From Xestospongia bergquistia (Eukaryota > Porifera > Demospongiae > Haplosclerida > Petrosiidae), in assembly GCA_963965975.1 (NCBI GenBank), contig OZ014414.1, forward strand, positions 3,819,501 to 3,883,500: a stretch of 64,000 bases of DNA, written 5' to 3'. Every line of letters starts with the position of its first letter. The stretch's first letter is position 1. Shown in pieces: positions 18,947 to 30,199 of this stretch. The notes beneath the pieces were generated by a model that did no database searches, had not been told where the DNA came from, and saw nothing but the letters and a program-made list of their open reading frames with translations. Made by a program: the position numbers and the translations under genes.

Positions 18947-21900
18947 TTATATAGATTGAACACTCTCATTATTTCCCACCTACAAAAATGAGGAAATGAG
19001 TTTGTAATATTAATTTGTGGGCATAAGTTGTTTATATAGTCTATGCTCTTATGAAACAACAAGTATATAAATAATATGCATATCAGTATACTAAGATATA
19101 GAACAATGACAAGGAACTATTTCTTAGCTAAGGGACCTGTTCTATTAATTATATATACATACACACAATGATGCATACACAGTGTAACGTACCATTGTTT
19201 TCAAATGATCTTCATAAGTCACGGCTACATTATTCTGCCTAATAGCTCTTAAAGCATCTAATAAACTCCTCCTTGTTGCTTCTCTTCCTTTCTGCATAAT
19301 CCATAACCGATACATACTGGTACAATCATGACATTCATCTAGATCCACACTGTCCAGTCCTAATTTCACACCTAACTGATACCATTCTGCTGTTCTAGCA
19401 TGTGAAATTAGTTCTTCATGCGTAGGTTGTTGATCCAAGAAATGATCTGGTAAAGTAGATACATGTACACCTCCTTAAACTATATTACCTAACATGAAAT
19501 GGAAAAATATACAATATAGTAATGATCTAACGAAATGATCTTTGCTTTGTTAAACGAAATAATTAGTTTAGTCATGTTATTGGTATTAACACATGACTTT
19601 ATTAATCAAATTGTTTAAAAAACAGCCAAAATACAAGTATAAACACAATATTCATAGTTGATTGTGTCTATGAACTATACTAAAATAACTAGTTATGGCT
19701 TAAGCAGAATTGTCCTGTTGAACAATATAAGGGAGTATTGGTCAAATGCATAGATGTAAGGTGTAGTATCCTCAATTGAATTAATAACTTTATTACATGA
19801 AGACTATTGTAATAACTAAAATATTTAAATATTAATGATTTGTCTTTTCATATTTAAGTTGTGTAAATTTTGGTTTTGAGTTAGTTATCAAGTCGATTGA
19901 AATCCAAAAATAGTTCCCCTTGAGTTTACTAAGATACTTTACATGGTGTCAAGAGTGGGATACAATGGCAAGCTACCAAATCTCAGCTCCAGAACCTTTT
20001 GATTTCGCAAACACAGAAGAGTGGCCCAGATGGGTTCGTCGATTTGAGAGATTCCGAGAGTCGTCAGAACTTTCACAGAAATCGGAAGAGAATCGAATTA
20101 GCACCTTCATTATGGGAGATGCAGCAGAGGATATCTTCGAATCATTTAAATGGGAAGATCAAGAGCAAAAGACATATGAAAATGTTAAGCAGAAGTTTGA
20201 GAACTATTTTTCCAAGAAGAAAATGTTATTTACGAGCGAGCAAAGTTCAACGAAAGAAAAGAGAAAGAAGGGGAAACAGTTGACGCTTTCATCACTGCAC
20301 TACACAAGTTAGCTACCAAGTGTGACTATGGAGCTCTGAACGATGACTTAATTAGAGACAGAATTGTTGTGGGAATCCGAGATCGAGGACTCTCCGAGAA
20401 AATGCAACTTGATGAGAAGTTGACACTAAGCAAAGCAACAAAAATGGCTAGAGAAAGCGAAGCAGTAAGACTTCAGCAATCGGAGATGGCAAACATGAAG
20501 AATTAGATGCCATAAGGATGAAATGTGGCTCAAAGCAGGATCAAAGGCAATCGTATACACCGAGGTCAGCTCATCAAAGCAGCCAAGAAGCCTCCAAAAG
20601 AGACCACAGACCCTTCTATAATAACAAGCAAAGCCACCAGAAACCTAACGTTTGTAGAAGGTGTGGAAAAATACATCCTCATGGGAGAGAGACCTGCCCA
20701 GCCAGACTAGCTAAATGTCTTAGATGTGGGAAAACAGGTCATTTTAGAAAAGTGTGTAGAAGCGCTATACCTGTACATGGGCTGGAATTAGAAACCACTG
20801 AATCAGAAAAGGAGTGGCAATTTCTTGGAACTATAATAGGAGTAGAAACAAAACCATGGCTGACAGAATTACAAGTTAATCAGCGAAAAATTAAATTGAA
20901 AATTGATACTGGAGCAGATGTAACTGGTATACCAGCTGAGCTGTATGATCAACAGAAAGACGGATCACTAGTAGACACCGATACCTTGCTAGTGGGACCA
21001 GGAAGAGCCAAGCTAAATAGTCTAGGGTATTTTAGAGCCAGCATTGAAAAGGGTACTTTACAAGTAATCGAAAAAGTGTATGTAATTAAAGGTCTACAGA
21101 CACCCCTTGCTGGGCGACCCATAATTCAGAAACTAAACTTAATCGTTATGTAAAACGAGAGAGACACATGCTCCCGTCAGTGGATCACGTGCTAGCACAG
21201 ATCGGAAATGCGAAACACTTCTCAAAGCTCGATGCCAACTCAGGGTTTTGGCAGATTGAACTCTCACCAGAATCGTCGAAGCTAACTACGTTCATCACAC
21301 CTTTTGGACGATACAAATTTAACCGATTATTGTTTGGGATTTCGTCAGCACCAGAGTTCTTCCAGAAGAAGATGGCCGATATATTAACTGGCTGTGAAGG
21401 AGTGGTCGGACTGATTGACGATCTCTTAGTTCATGGCCGAACAGAAGATGAACATCATCAACGGCTCATAACAGTGCTCAAGAAACTTCAAGAAGCAGGA
21501 GTCACTTTGAATAAAGAGAAGTGTAAGATTTACACTAATAAAATTTCCTTTTTAGGACATATTGTTAACGATGAAGGGGTATCACCTGACCCAGAGAAAA
21601 CAAAAGCCATCAAAAATATTCAACGGCCTACAAATGTATCGGAGGTTAGACGATTTTTAGGAATGTTGAATCAATTAAACAAGTTCATTCCTCATTTAGC
21701 AGATCACACAAAACCAATACGAGAATTATTATCCTCAAAGACACAATGGTATTGGGGACCAGACCAGGAAAAGTCTTTTATAGCGCTGAAAGAAATGGTA
21801 TGCTCCGATGAGTGTTTAGCACTGTATGACCCTAATCAATTAACTGTTATTTCTGCCGATGCTTCAGCATACGGACTAGGAGCTGTGCTGCGCTAAAAGC

Positions 21901-24900
21901 AAGCAAATGGAAATCTAAAACCAGTAGCATATATATCTCGAGCTTTAACAGAATGTGAGAAAAGATACGCCCAAATAGAAAAAGAAGCTCTGGCCCTAAC
22001 GTGGGCGTGTGATAGATTGAGTCAATACGTTCTCGGGAGCAAATTTGAATTAGAGACCGACCATAAACCACTAGTCCCGTTACTGTCCACTAAATGTTTA
22101 GAGGAGCTCCCAGTCAGAATTCAAAGATTTTCGACTACATCATCTTATCTTCGACTACATCACTGGGAGTTATTAATCACCTTAAATCGATTTTCGCAAG
22201 ACATGGAATACCAGAAATAATAGTATCAGATAATGGTCCTTAATACGCATCAGCACAATTCGATCAATTTACTCAAGAATATGGAATACATCACATTACA
22301 AGTAGCCCCAGATACCCCCAAGCTAATGGAGAAGCAGAGAGGGCTGTGAAAACTGTAAAAGATCTACTTAAGAAATCGAAAGATCCGTATTTAGCTATGT
22401 TAGCATATCGTACAACTCCTTTAAAGATTGGATATAGTCCTTCTGAATTACTAATGGGTAGAGTATTAAGAACAACATTACCAGTGAATCCACTCAACCT
22501 ACAACCGAAACCAATTTATCACCAGCTTGTCAAAAGGAAGGACCAAGTATTGAAAAGGGAACAAAAACAAAACTTTGATCGAAGACACCGAACTACTTAC
22601 CACTCTCCACTTGAACCGGGAGACGAAGTTTGGATACCCGACAGAGAAATATCTGGTCAAATTGTTGACCAACCATATCCCCGGTCTTATAATATAGTTA
22701 CTACAGAAAATGAAATTCTCAGAAGAAATAGACAAGCTATTCATGCACTACCTAACAATGAAAGAAGTCTGGTACCTTCGGACCAATCGACCGAAACATC
22801 TAATGAAGAAAAACGAGGGGATCGAAATTTCGAATTACGGAGAAGTACTCGTCCCTCAAAACCTCCAGAACGATATGGACTCTGGATAAACTGAGTTTAT
22901 CAGAATTGGGGGGGAGGTGTAGTATCCTCAATTGAATTAATAACTTTATTACATGTAGACTATTCTAATAACTATGAATATTAATGATTTGTCTTTTCAT
23001 ATTTAAGTTGTGTAAATTTTGGTTTTGAGTTAGTTATCAAGTCGATTGAAATCCAAAAATAGTTCCCTTTGAGTTTACTAAGATACTTTACATAAGGTAT
23101 CATTACAGAACACTCTCTTATCTCAAAAAGTTGAATTTGCCTTTATTTTAATGGAGAAATCTACTTTGCTGAATCAAATTGTACTTGTGCTTACATTTCC
23201 TTGCCCATTATATCATTGTGAGTGGACACAAGAAGCATCTCGTATCTAACATGCTAGAGTTTTTCTCTGTCCATCACCCTTCGTCTTATACTCATTGGCA
23301 TTGTTCATTATACATCTATTATTGAATTCCTGAATATTGATGATTGCATTACTGAGTGCAAACATACATACCATAAATTGGAACAAATTCATCAGCTTTA
23401 AATTTGTTTCTAAACCTTTGATTGTTTTTGTTGGCTTTTGTATTTTATTAGTGTAGTCCTTTATATATGTTTTTGTTATTATAATGAACCACAAAACTTA
23501 TATAACACAAACAATACTAGATTACAGAAGATAATGTACATAATACATGTATTCTGGCTTAGAATTGAGAGTTCTAACTACCACAATTATTTGCCTTGCG
23601 CTTTGGCACTTAGCTTAAAAATAGTTATTAATAACAATATTAGAAATGCTCAGATAAGTTAGTATTAGACAAACACTCACTTAGTAAATTACTGGCCAAT
23701 GATCTAGTAATTACAAGTTTAGGTCTATTTCAGCTAATGCTTGACTGTCAGTAACTTCAATACCTTCCATTGTTATAGGATATCTGAGATTATTTCTGAA
23801 GTCACTCACTCTATGATTAGCAGATATTTGTACAGGAATATTAAGAGGATTAAGACTCCATGACTGACTAAAGTCATCAGCGTCTTTCCTGTTAATCTAT
23901 ATCAGAGTAATTGAAATATAAAACAGATAAATTATAGTACATGTAGTTGACATATAGCTTTTCATCAATAATTCATCCCCCTCACCTCCCTTCCCTACAC
24001 ACACACATTGACATATAACATAACTTACTACTGGTGGTATACGTAGTGGTGTTATTTCCCAACCATGAACTGCTTCATCAGAGAATCCAAATAATTTTAA
24101 ACTCTCTTCTGTATCAACCTGCTCTCTTGGTAAAGATACCTCAGTAGCAAAACGAAATGGAAAGTTATCTTCTTCATTACCATGTTTAGATGTCAATTTT
24201 AGAATTACCTATATAAGAAAAGTTAATGATTAATAATCATTTTAAGTGACAAACATTTATTACATTAGAGTATGTGGTATCTTGAACAACAGTGAATCTC
24301 ATGATCCATGTTCCCACATTAATTACTTTGTAGAAGATATAAGCTCGATAGTTCCAGTTAGGAACTTTAGTACCTGTATAAAGTAGGTATTGTGTATAAC
24401 TAATATGTTGGGTTTTAAATTAAAGTTTATTTTATACACAAAGCATGCAATTGTTGACTCAACAGCATTGCTCTAAACTTTTATTCCATGCATGTATAAG
24501 TGATCAGTATATACTTACTAGTTGCATAATGATATCCAATAGTACTGCCAACTGCACCACCTAGAGCTACTCCTCCTAGACCCAATGTGGCACAACCTAA
24601 TGCAGCACAAAATACTATAGCCAGCAATGAAAATTTTTTCAGACGTATAGTGCCATATTGTGAACCAGGACAAAATGACCCTCCTCGTAGGTATTTAAAC
24701 TTGAAGGGTGGACCAGATTTACAAACAACAAAACTGAGATATTCTGCTTGCTTTTTATCAACTACATTAGCACAATGTTCCAGCTCAATTGTCACTTCTT
24801 TTTCGAAATCAAATGAGCTAGATACATAGCACACTCCACTGATAAGTTGAGTATTTTCAGGAAATTCAAATTTGCCACCCCATAATCCGTTAGCAGTAAT

Positions 24901-25220
24901 TTTGTATGAATCATTTACAGGTACGATATCTTGTGCAGGTATTAAAATTTTTAGCACACATTCTTCAACTGATAATTACTGATCTTTAGCAGCATTCAAC
25001 TTGGAGTAGTTCTTTCCTACTATGACCATTCCATTAAATACATATGTGTGATAATAATTATAACATGTAGTAATAATCATAGTTTACTGTTGAATATCAT
25101 ATATCTGGATAAGATTACTAATAATACCTTCTTTTTGTTGAGCTGATTGTTCCTTTACTAGTTGTGACTTTTCTAGTTGAACATCTTTAGTTTCACTTTG
25201 TTCAAGCATTCCTGCTTCTC
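18947..25220 (-). CDS. ZU5-UPA-death domain protein (eight-exon gene)
   Basis: Exons by splice site and phase: 25220-25128, 24968-24519, 24373-24264, 24208-24029, 23896-23715, 23409-23372, 19446-19193 and 18979-18947. All introns are GT-AG and all phases match. From ATG 25209 the protein has 442 residues. An N-terminal polar segment is followed by a ZU5-like domain (about 30-140; ITANGLWGGKFEFPENTQL, VTIELEHCANVVDKKQAEY), a hydrophobic Gly/Ala-rich stretch (about 142-172) that may cross a membrane, a UPA-like region (about 178-345) and a death domain (about 350-432; PTHEELISHARTAEWYQLG, RSLLDALRAIRQNNVA). ZU5-UPA-DD is the architecture of UNC5, ankyrin and PIDD proteins, which signal through death-domain partners. 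Intron 6 (between 23372 and 19446) holds a retrotransposon. The first exon has an open phase-1 acceptor, so further 5' exons are possible. The domain calls come from pattern recognition. Confidence 0.78.
19762..19943 (+). repeat. 5' LTR of Gypsy-type element 3
   Basis: 182 bp beginning TGTAGTATCCTCAATTG and ending GATACTTTACA, followed by the primer-binding region. The match to 22918-23092 is imperfect in the section around 19800-19830. Confidence 0.93.
19965..21153 (+). pseudogene. Gag and protease of element 3, frameshifted
   Basis: ATG 19965 opens a gag frame (EPFDFANTEEWPRWVRRFE). Near 20225 the coding continues in another frame (FITALHKLATKCDYGALND, IRDRIVVGIRDRGL). Near 20497 it shifts again to the frame of 20518-21153. 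That part has zinc knuckles CRRCGKIHPHGRETC and CLRCGKTGHFRKVC and a retropepsin site KIDTGADVTGIP. The frame ends at TAA 21151-21153. It has two frameshifts, so no full-length gag can be made. Confidence 0.85.
21168..22140 (+). pseudogene. RT and RNase H remnant of element 3
   Basis: It joins protease to mid-RT: the first RT residues present are ERHMLPSVDHVLAQIGNA, so the fingers region has been deleted. Later motifs are FSKLDANSGFWQI and the active-site variant GLIDDLLVHG. RNase H starts SADASAYGLGAVL, is cut by one TAA at 21894-21896, and resumes in the same frame with EKEALALTWACDRLSQYVL and TDHKPLVPLL. Near 22128-22160 the 13-mer TTCGACTACATCA occurs twice, and the sequence then jumps into integrase. 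Confidence 0.85.
22165..22894 (+). pseudogene. Integrase C-terminal half of element 3
   Basis: The zinc module and first catalytic Asp are gone. The second Asp (VSDNGP) is followed by an in-frame TAA near 22242. The catalytic Glu is in NGEAERAVKTVKDLL. The C-terminal module has EPGDEVWIPDREISG, and the tail reads ELRRSTRPSKPPERYG. The frame is open from about 22245 to the stop at 22894. It is non-functional because of the deletion. Confidence 0.85.
22918..23092 (+). repeat. 3' LTR of Gypsy-type element 3
   Basis: 175 bp, starting right after the G-rich tract and followed by the target duplication TAAGG. Confidence 0.93.
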
Positions 25221-26478
25221 CTAATATATCAAAGTAAATGGATAAAATAAAGAATATAGAGGTACAACAAGATGAAGTTACTATTAGTCTTGCTTGTTCA
25301 CATCGCTCATTAAATATAACAGCAATAAATTATATCAGAGGCTAAGACCAAAGAAATTATAAACAAATTATGGTCTCAACAGTATTCACTATGATGGGAA
25401 GCATAAATAGTCAAAGGTTCGTTATGATAACTGACTTTAAATCTACTCAACAGTTGACTAGTTTTTTATGAAGTTCACTCAATTAAGCAACATAGCTACA
25501 ACATGCTTTATTGGAGCAAAGCCAATAAGTAACTTTAAAATAAAATGGGCAACTGATAAATTAGTTATCAAACTAATTAGATTAAGTCAATATATATAGT
25601 CTGAAGTGTAAAGTGATTGCTATATTTTATTATCAATCTATTTGAAGGGAGCTGTCAACTTTATAACATAAAAGAGTCTACACTCATAAGCATACAAAGT
25701 ATATACAAGTACTATGTCATAAAAAATAATTCATATGGAAGAAAAGCCAATAATAAGTTGATTTATTCATTACTATTTCTATTATATAGCCCTATCTCTA
25801 AGCCTTAGCCTAAAATTTAAGTTTAAGTTTTTAAGGCTTTCTGCAATGACTATTGCTTACGTTTTGAGTGTGCTTGATTATTGTGAGAATATGTACATAT
25901 TCAAGATCACGTCACATGCAAAAAGAACTTAAAAGTAATGTTATGTTTTGTGATTATTTATATCGCATTTACTAAATAATCTTCATAGTGTGTGAGACAA
26001 TTATTGCTTACTAAGAAAGCAAATATACAACAATGAACTTGTTATTATAAGCCATGTTGCTGAAAAACAATAGTAGACTACCTGTGCCTACTAGCTGTCT
26101 ATATCTACGCCTGTATATTGTAAGTGCCAACTGGCCCTATATTAACCCAATTCACAAAAGGTTTCTTTTCAGGCAATCTTTGTAAATGACTACATAAAAC
26201 AAATGTTTAATTATATTCACAGCATAGTTAATCACACTCATAATTGGTAAGCTTCCATGATGATGAGCTAGATTTTTAAAAACTTTACAATGGGATTTGT
26301 ACACTTTTCTTTCTTAGTGAGGCTAAAAGCTATTGCTGTTACTTGTCAGTTGAAACATGCTATCATGTGCTAGGCAATCCTAAAGTTATGTTATTGGCCA
26401 TGATAACACTTAATTTGAAGCAATATATGAACTGTTACATTTATTACTGTCTTAAATTAGCTTTTTTAATTTTTAACT

Positions 26479-26530
26479 TGTAGTAGTAGTATTCTTTTCA
26501 TTTCCTCCATCTGGTTGGGTCATTTATGAC
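26479..26530 (-). pseudogene. Exon remnant paralogous to 764-827
   Basis: After a TATAG acceptor the minus strand reads GHK, a TGA stop, then PNQMEEMKR, which aligns with the plus-strand exon remnant at 764-827 (KQSNQLEEM). The upstream intron end also matches. It lies upstream of the ZU5-UPA-DD gene and may be a lost 5' exon of that gene family. Confidence 0.45.
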
Positions 26531-26874
26531 CTATATAAAAAGAACAGCATTATAAACTAAACACCTGCTAGGTAACACTTTAAACTAGTTAAAATTATCA
26601 ATACTATGATTTGCGCATGCGTTAAAAGTTAAATGCAAATGTACTTGTAAAAAAGTTAAAAACGTTGTTAACATCTTATGCAATAATCAAGTTAATACAA
26701 TCTACATAGAAATTGATTATAACTATTGTTTACCATTATTTCTCTCTTCCCTGCCTAACATGACAATAATTCAGTAAAGTATCTTTATTACATGTCACTA
26801 AATCAGACTATACCTCTATTTTCCTGTGATGTTTTTAGGCAATAAAGGCAACTTTTTGTAAGTCATTCCTTTTT

Positions 26875-27036
26875 CTTGAAAGGTCTCCCACTAGCTGGTT
26901 CTTTACCACAATTACTTGAAGTGTCATAATGACTCTAAGTCACTGTCAGTTGATAAAATATGAGATTTTTGCTTCCTAGGAGGTATATCTTCATCAGACT
27001 CTGATATATTTAATCTCAGTCTCTTCTGTTTCTCTC
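26875..27036 (-). pseudogene. Candidate exon, acidic/basic nuclear-like sequence
   Basis: After a TTACAG acceptor the phase-1 frame reads EKQKRLRLNISESDEDIPP and RKQKSHILSTDSDLESL, then a TGA. A +1 frame continues DTSSNCGKEPASGRPFKKK. Composition resembles a disordered region with a basic cluster. It may be an upstream exon of the ZU5-UPA-DD gene (same phase) with a frameshift, or the end of another gene. The family is not recognised. Confidence 0.35.
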
Positions 27037-27044
27037 CTGTAATA

Positions 27045-29330
27045 AATTAAAGAAAACATTCTGTATACAGTAGTTAGAAGTCGTTATACCATCAGTAATT
27101 TTTCTTCTTATTAATACAATATAGATTAGCATGTATACATGACAATCTTTCAAAGTGGGCTTTTTCTAGAGACAATGGTAAAAATCCATATCCAACAATA
27201 CTTAATACTAAGGAATATATATGCACTGAGCTCCTGAGACTCACCCTCATAGGATATACTGGGTATCTAGCAATACCATTGTTTAGGGATATATATGTGA
27301 CTAGATCATGAATTGACCATTCTATGATTCACTACATTTTGCATAAATTCTAAACACAAAAGAATATGCATATCTGTGGATTTAGAGTCATATCAAGATG
27401 TACCAGTGATACTTGGTATTGAGGAAAATACTAATTAGACTTCTAAATATGGTGGCTATAAAATATAAATATTTTGAATTTTAAAATTCAATCCTTTAGT
27501 ACTAACTAGAATAGTCAGTTCCTATTGTTCAGTTTAGCAAATAGAGGTACATAACTCTTTGAGCACATGTACAATAGATAATAAAGTAAAAGAAAGAGAT
27601 AAGACTTGTGGGTGTGGTTAGAATAGGACATGTGCCGTTGACTGGTGTCATAATTTCAGTAATAATTATAAACAAAATGTTTACAGTAGTAAGTATGTAA
27701 TGTTTGAACTTTTATTGTTATATATAAAGTTCACAAAAGCTTTTACAATAGTATTCACATTAAGGTAACAAGTTTACTTGGTTTATATTAATCACTTTTT
27801 ATTATATAATTGGGTATAATGTTGTGATAATTGTTATGATAATAAGCCACTAGTACATTGATTGATAATTAATATTAGCACAATAAAGTTATAAGGTCTT
27901 GTGGTTAGCAGAAAAATCACTAAAACAACTTGGAAACTTTCACATGCTGTCCTGGAATTATTAACAAGGGAGTCTTATAAACACAAACAAGTATTTCTTA
28001 AGGATGTTATCAGTAATGGTCCTGGTAGAGTTACTCATACACGAAACTCTTCTCTAGTAAGAAACCATATTCAGGAATACTTAATATTAAAGGATGTATA
28101 TGACATGGACTTCAAAATATACTCCTGAGTACTGTATACACAGAAGCTAAAATGTTTTGTATTCAAACAAAGGTAGTCAGCATGTTCTTAATAACCTATT
28201 TTTACCCTTTTTGTTTTAAAGACAGCTGTGATACATATACATGTATCAAGTTGGAAGCTCATATGATAAAGCTAGAATAATGTAGTTGTTGGTATATTTA
28301 AATTAGAAGAGGCTACCTTTTGCCAATTTTCAAAAATAAAAGTTGCTGGTTTTGAACAACAAAGACATACTATCCCATATTTCACCACTACATTAATTTT
28401 CAAGGAAGTTATGTAAATATAGTATTCATCTCAAAAAATACTTCCCTCTTATTTAAGGGGTCTATACTGAAAGTCAAATGCAAGTCGTATACCAACATAC
28501 TGATATATTTTAATCAAGTATAATATATAACTATGAGGCCTTGTATTATAATGTTTACCAGTTTTTCAGATGGCATCAGTTAAGCATGTGTCAAATAAAT
28601 TTTAAACATTTTTGGCTCAGAAAATATAACATACTTAATGAGTGTAATTAAATAAATGCATAGTGTTATGATGATACATGCTGCTATATTGATGGTGAGA
28701 AAGTAAGGCCTTTCCACCTAGTACAATGTGTGCATGTCAGATGGTCCTATAACATTTTGGACTACATGTCAACTATAATATTATGTTCTCTTAATTATAG
28801 TCTTGTTTGGATTATCATCCCTACATTCTTTATTTTCAAATGGTTTTAATTACTTCTTCACCTTCTGATTTTGAACAGTACTGCCTATGACTGTCATTTT
28901 TATTAATTTAATATATAATTTTGCTCTCTAAACATTAAAAGTGAATATTAAATTAGAGCAATAGCTACTAAATAATTTCTAATGAATTAAATGTTATTAC
29001 ATAAATGGCATTAATGCTCAAAGAAATGTGTTGATTAAACATTCTACTGTCAAGTGAATGAAAGGTAGACTTTAAGTGATCAAATAGCTTTAAAAACTAA
29101 CAATGAACAATAAAATACATTCGGATTGCATGATATTCAAGTTTCCTGATGTTATAGTCAAAGATAGTCTTGGTATATCTGATTTATAATTCTTCAGATC
29201 TTGAATTGACCTTTCATTCTGGACAATAGCAATCTTTTAAATACACTTCTTGCTATAACACTCATGCTTAATATAACTATGCTTTTAAAACAGAATTTAA
29301 AAAAATTGTAATAAAAATCACATGTAATAT
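27045..29330. other. Stretch without a supported gene; dispersed repeat copy
   Basis: 27160-27425 shares phrases with 32540-32750, for example TCATATCAAGATGTACCAG, ACTTGGTATTGA and GGATATACT.GGTATC. It is a dispersed repeat of unknown type. The 75-codon open frame at 27901-28128 (KLSHAVLELLTRESYKHKQ) has no recognised relative and starts on a non-ATG codon. The rest is featureless. Confidence 0.35.
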
Positions 29331-29336
29331 ACTTAC

Positions 29337-30190
29337 TACTATATATCTCCTATATGCATATCCTCTTGCATTATAAGAGCCTCCTAACTGATTGGTACAC
29401 TCAGTTTGTTCACCCTACATTACAAAAGTACCACCTAATAACCAGAGACAGCTATCCTAATAGACATTAACTATTATAGTATTGTAATATTGTGCTTATT
29501 TATTGCAAAACATGTCATTTTAAATATCAAAAAAGTTAATTTTGTATGTACTTTGGATGTTAAAATTCCAAAAATTGCTTGCAACTAATGTTTTAATGAA
29601 GTTAGATGCTCTACAGTTTCTGTTAATTTATTATCCATAATGTTGACATGTAATAACATTATTATATCATTTATAAAGCAAGTGAAAGAAAAGAATACTC
29701 AATTACATCTGCATGTATATGCTGCTATGATAGACAAATTATTAACATCATCAACCATAAAATTAAAGTCATGATACAGATGTACATGTTTGCAGAGAAG
29801 AATGTAGTTCCTTTAATTCGATGAACAATAAAGGTTTTTTTCTATGGACTATAGATTCTCCTCTATTGTGTTTACATGCAACAATTGACAATACTATACA
29901 ATGTATTAAAATATACATGTATAGATAATAAGAATAACTCTACATGTTATAATAATCTATTATTATGTATCAATGTCACTCCTCTACATGTATATTGCAA
30001 TAATTACTATCAACTTACTGTTAATGACTTCACATATTCTTTGTATTTATATGCTACATTATTCTGTCCAATAGCTCTTAAAACTTCTAATAAATTGCTC
30101 CTTGTTGTTTTCAGCTTTCTCCTGTATCCATAATTGATACATCCTGATATAGTCATGACATCCAGCTAGACCCACATCATCTCAGCATTT
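29337..30190 (-). pseudogene. Decayed death-domain 3' end, copy 4
   Basis: Minus-strand codons read GLAGCHDYIRMYQLWIQEK, and after a frame change LLEVLRAIGQNNVAYKYKE, up to a GTAAGT donor after 30019. This matches the C-terminal half of the death domain in exon 19193-19446. A next exon at 29414-29337 (TAG acceptor, GTAAGT donor) reads GEQTECTNQLGGSYNARGY. Its first bases resemble the last exon of the intact gene. The frameshift and missing N-terminal half show that it is degraded. Confidence 0.6.
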
Positions 30191-30199
30191 CTCTTCAAT

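Larger units (their letters stand above)
19762..23092 (+). mobile_element. Ty3/Gypsy-type LTR retrotransposon 3, internally deleted
   Basis: The 5' LTR 19762-19943 (182 bp) and 3' LTR 22918-23092 (175 bp) share TGTAGTATCC...CTTTACA ends. TAAGG flanks at 19757-19761 and 23093-23097. A primer-binding region TGGTGTCAAGAGTGGG follows the 5' LTR, and a G-rich tract ATTGGGGGGGAGG precedes the 3' LTR. The LTRs differ by several substitutions and small gaps, so it looks older than elements 1 and 2. The coding part is reduced: RT lacks its N-terminal part, and the RNase H end is fused to mid-integrase. It lies in antisense orientation inside an intron of the ZU5-UPA-DD gene. Confidence 0.93.

Noticed and set aside
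19145-19438. Reading 19145-19438 as a stand-alone 97-residue death-domain protein
   Set aside because: The frame simply runs through the donor at 19193. Phases at 19446 and 19193 match the upstream micro-exon and the last exon, so it is an internal exon of the larger gene.
23711-23713. TAA at 23711-23713 as the true end of the ZU5/UPA gene
   Set aside because: A GTAATT donor just before it, a 38-nt exon in matching phase and the death-domain exon give a longer continuous protein with a known domain order. The stop remains possible for an alternative transcript.
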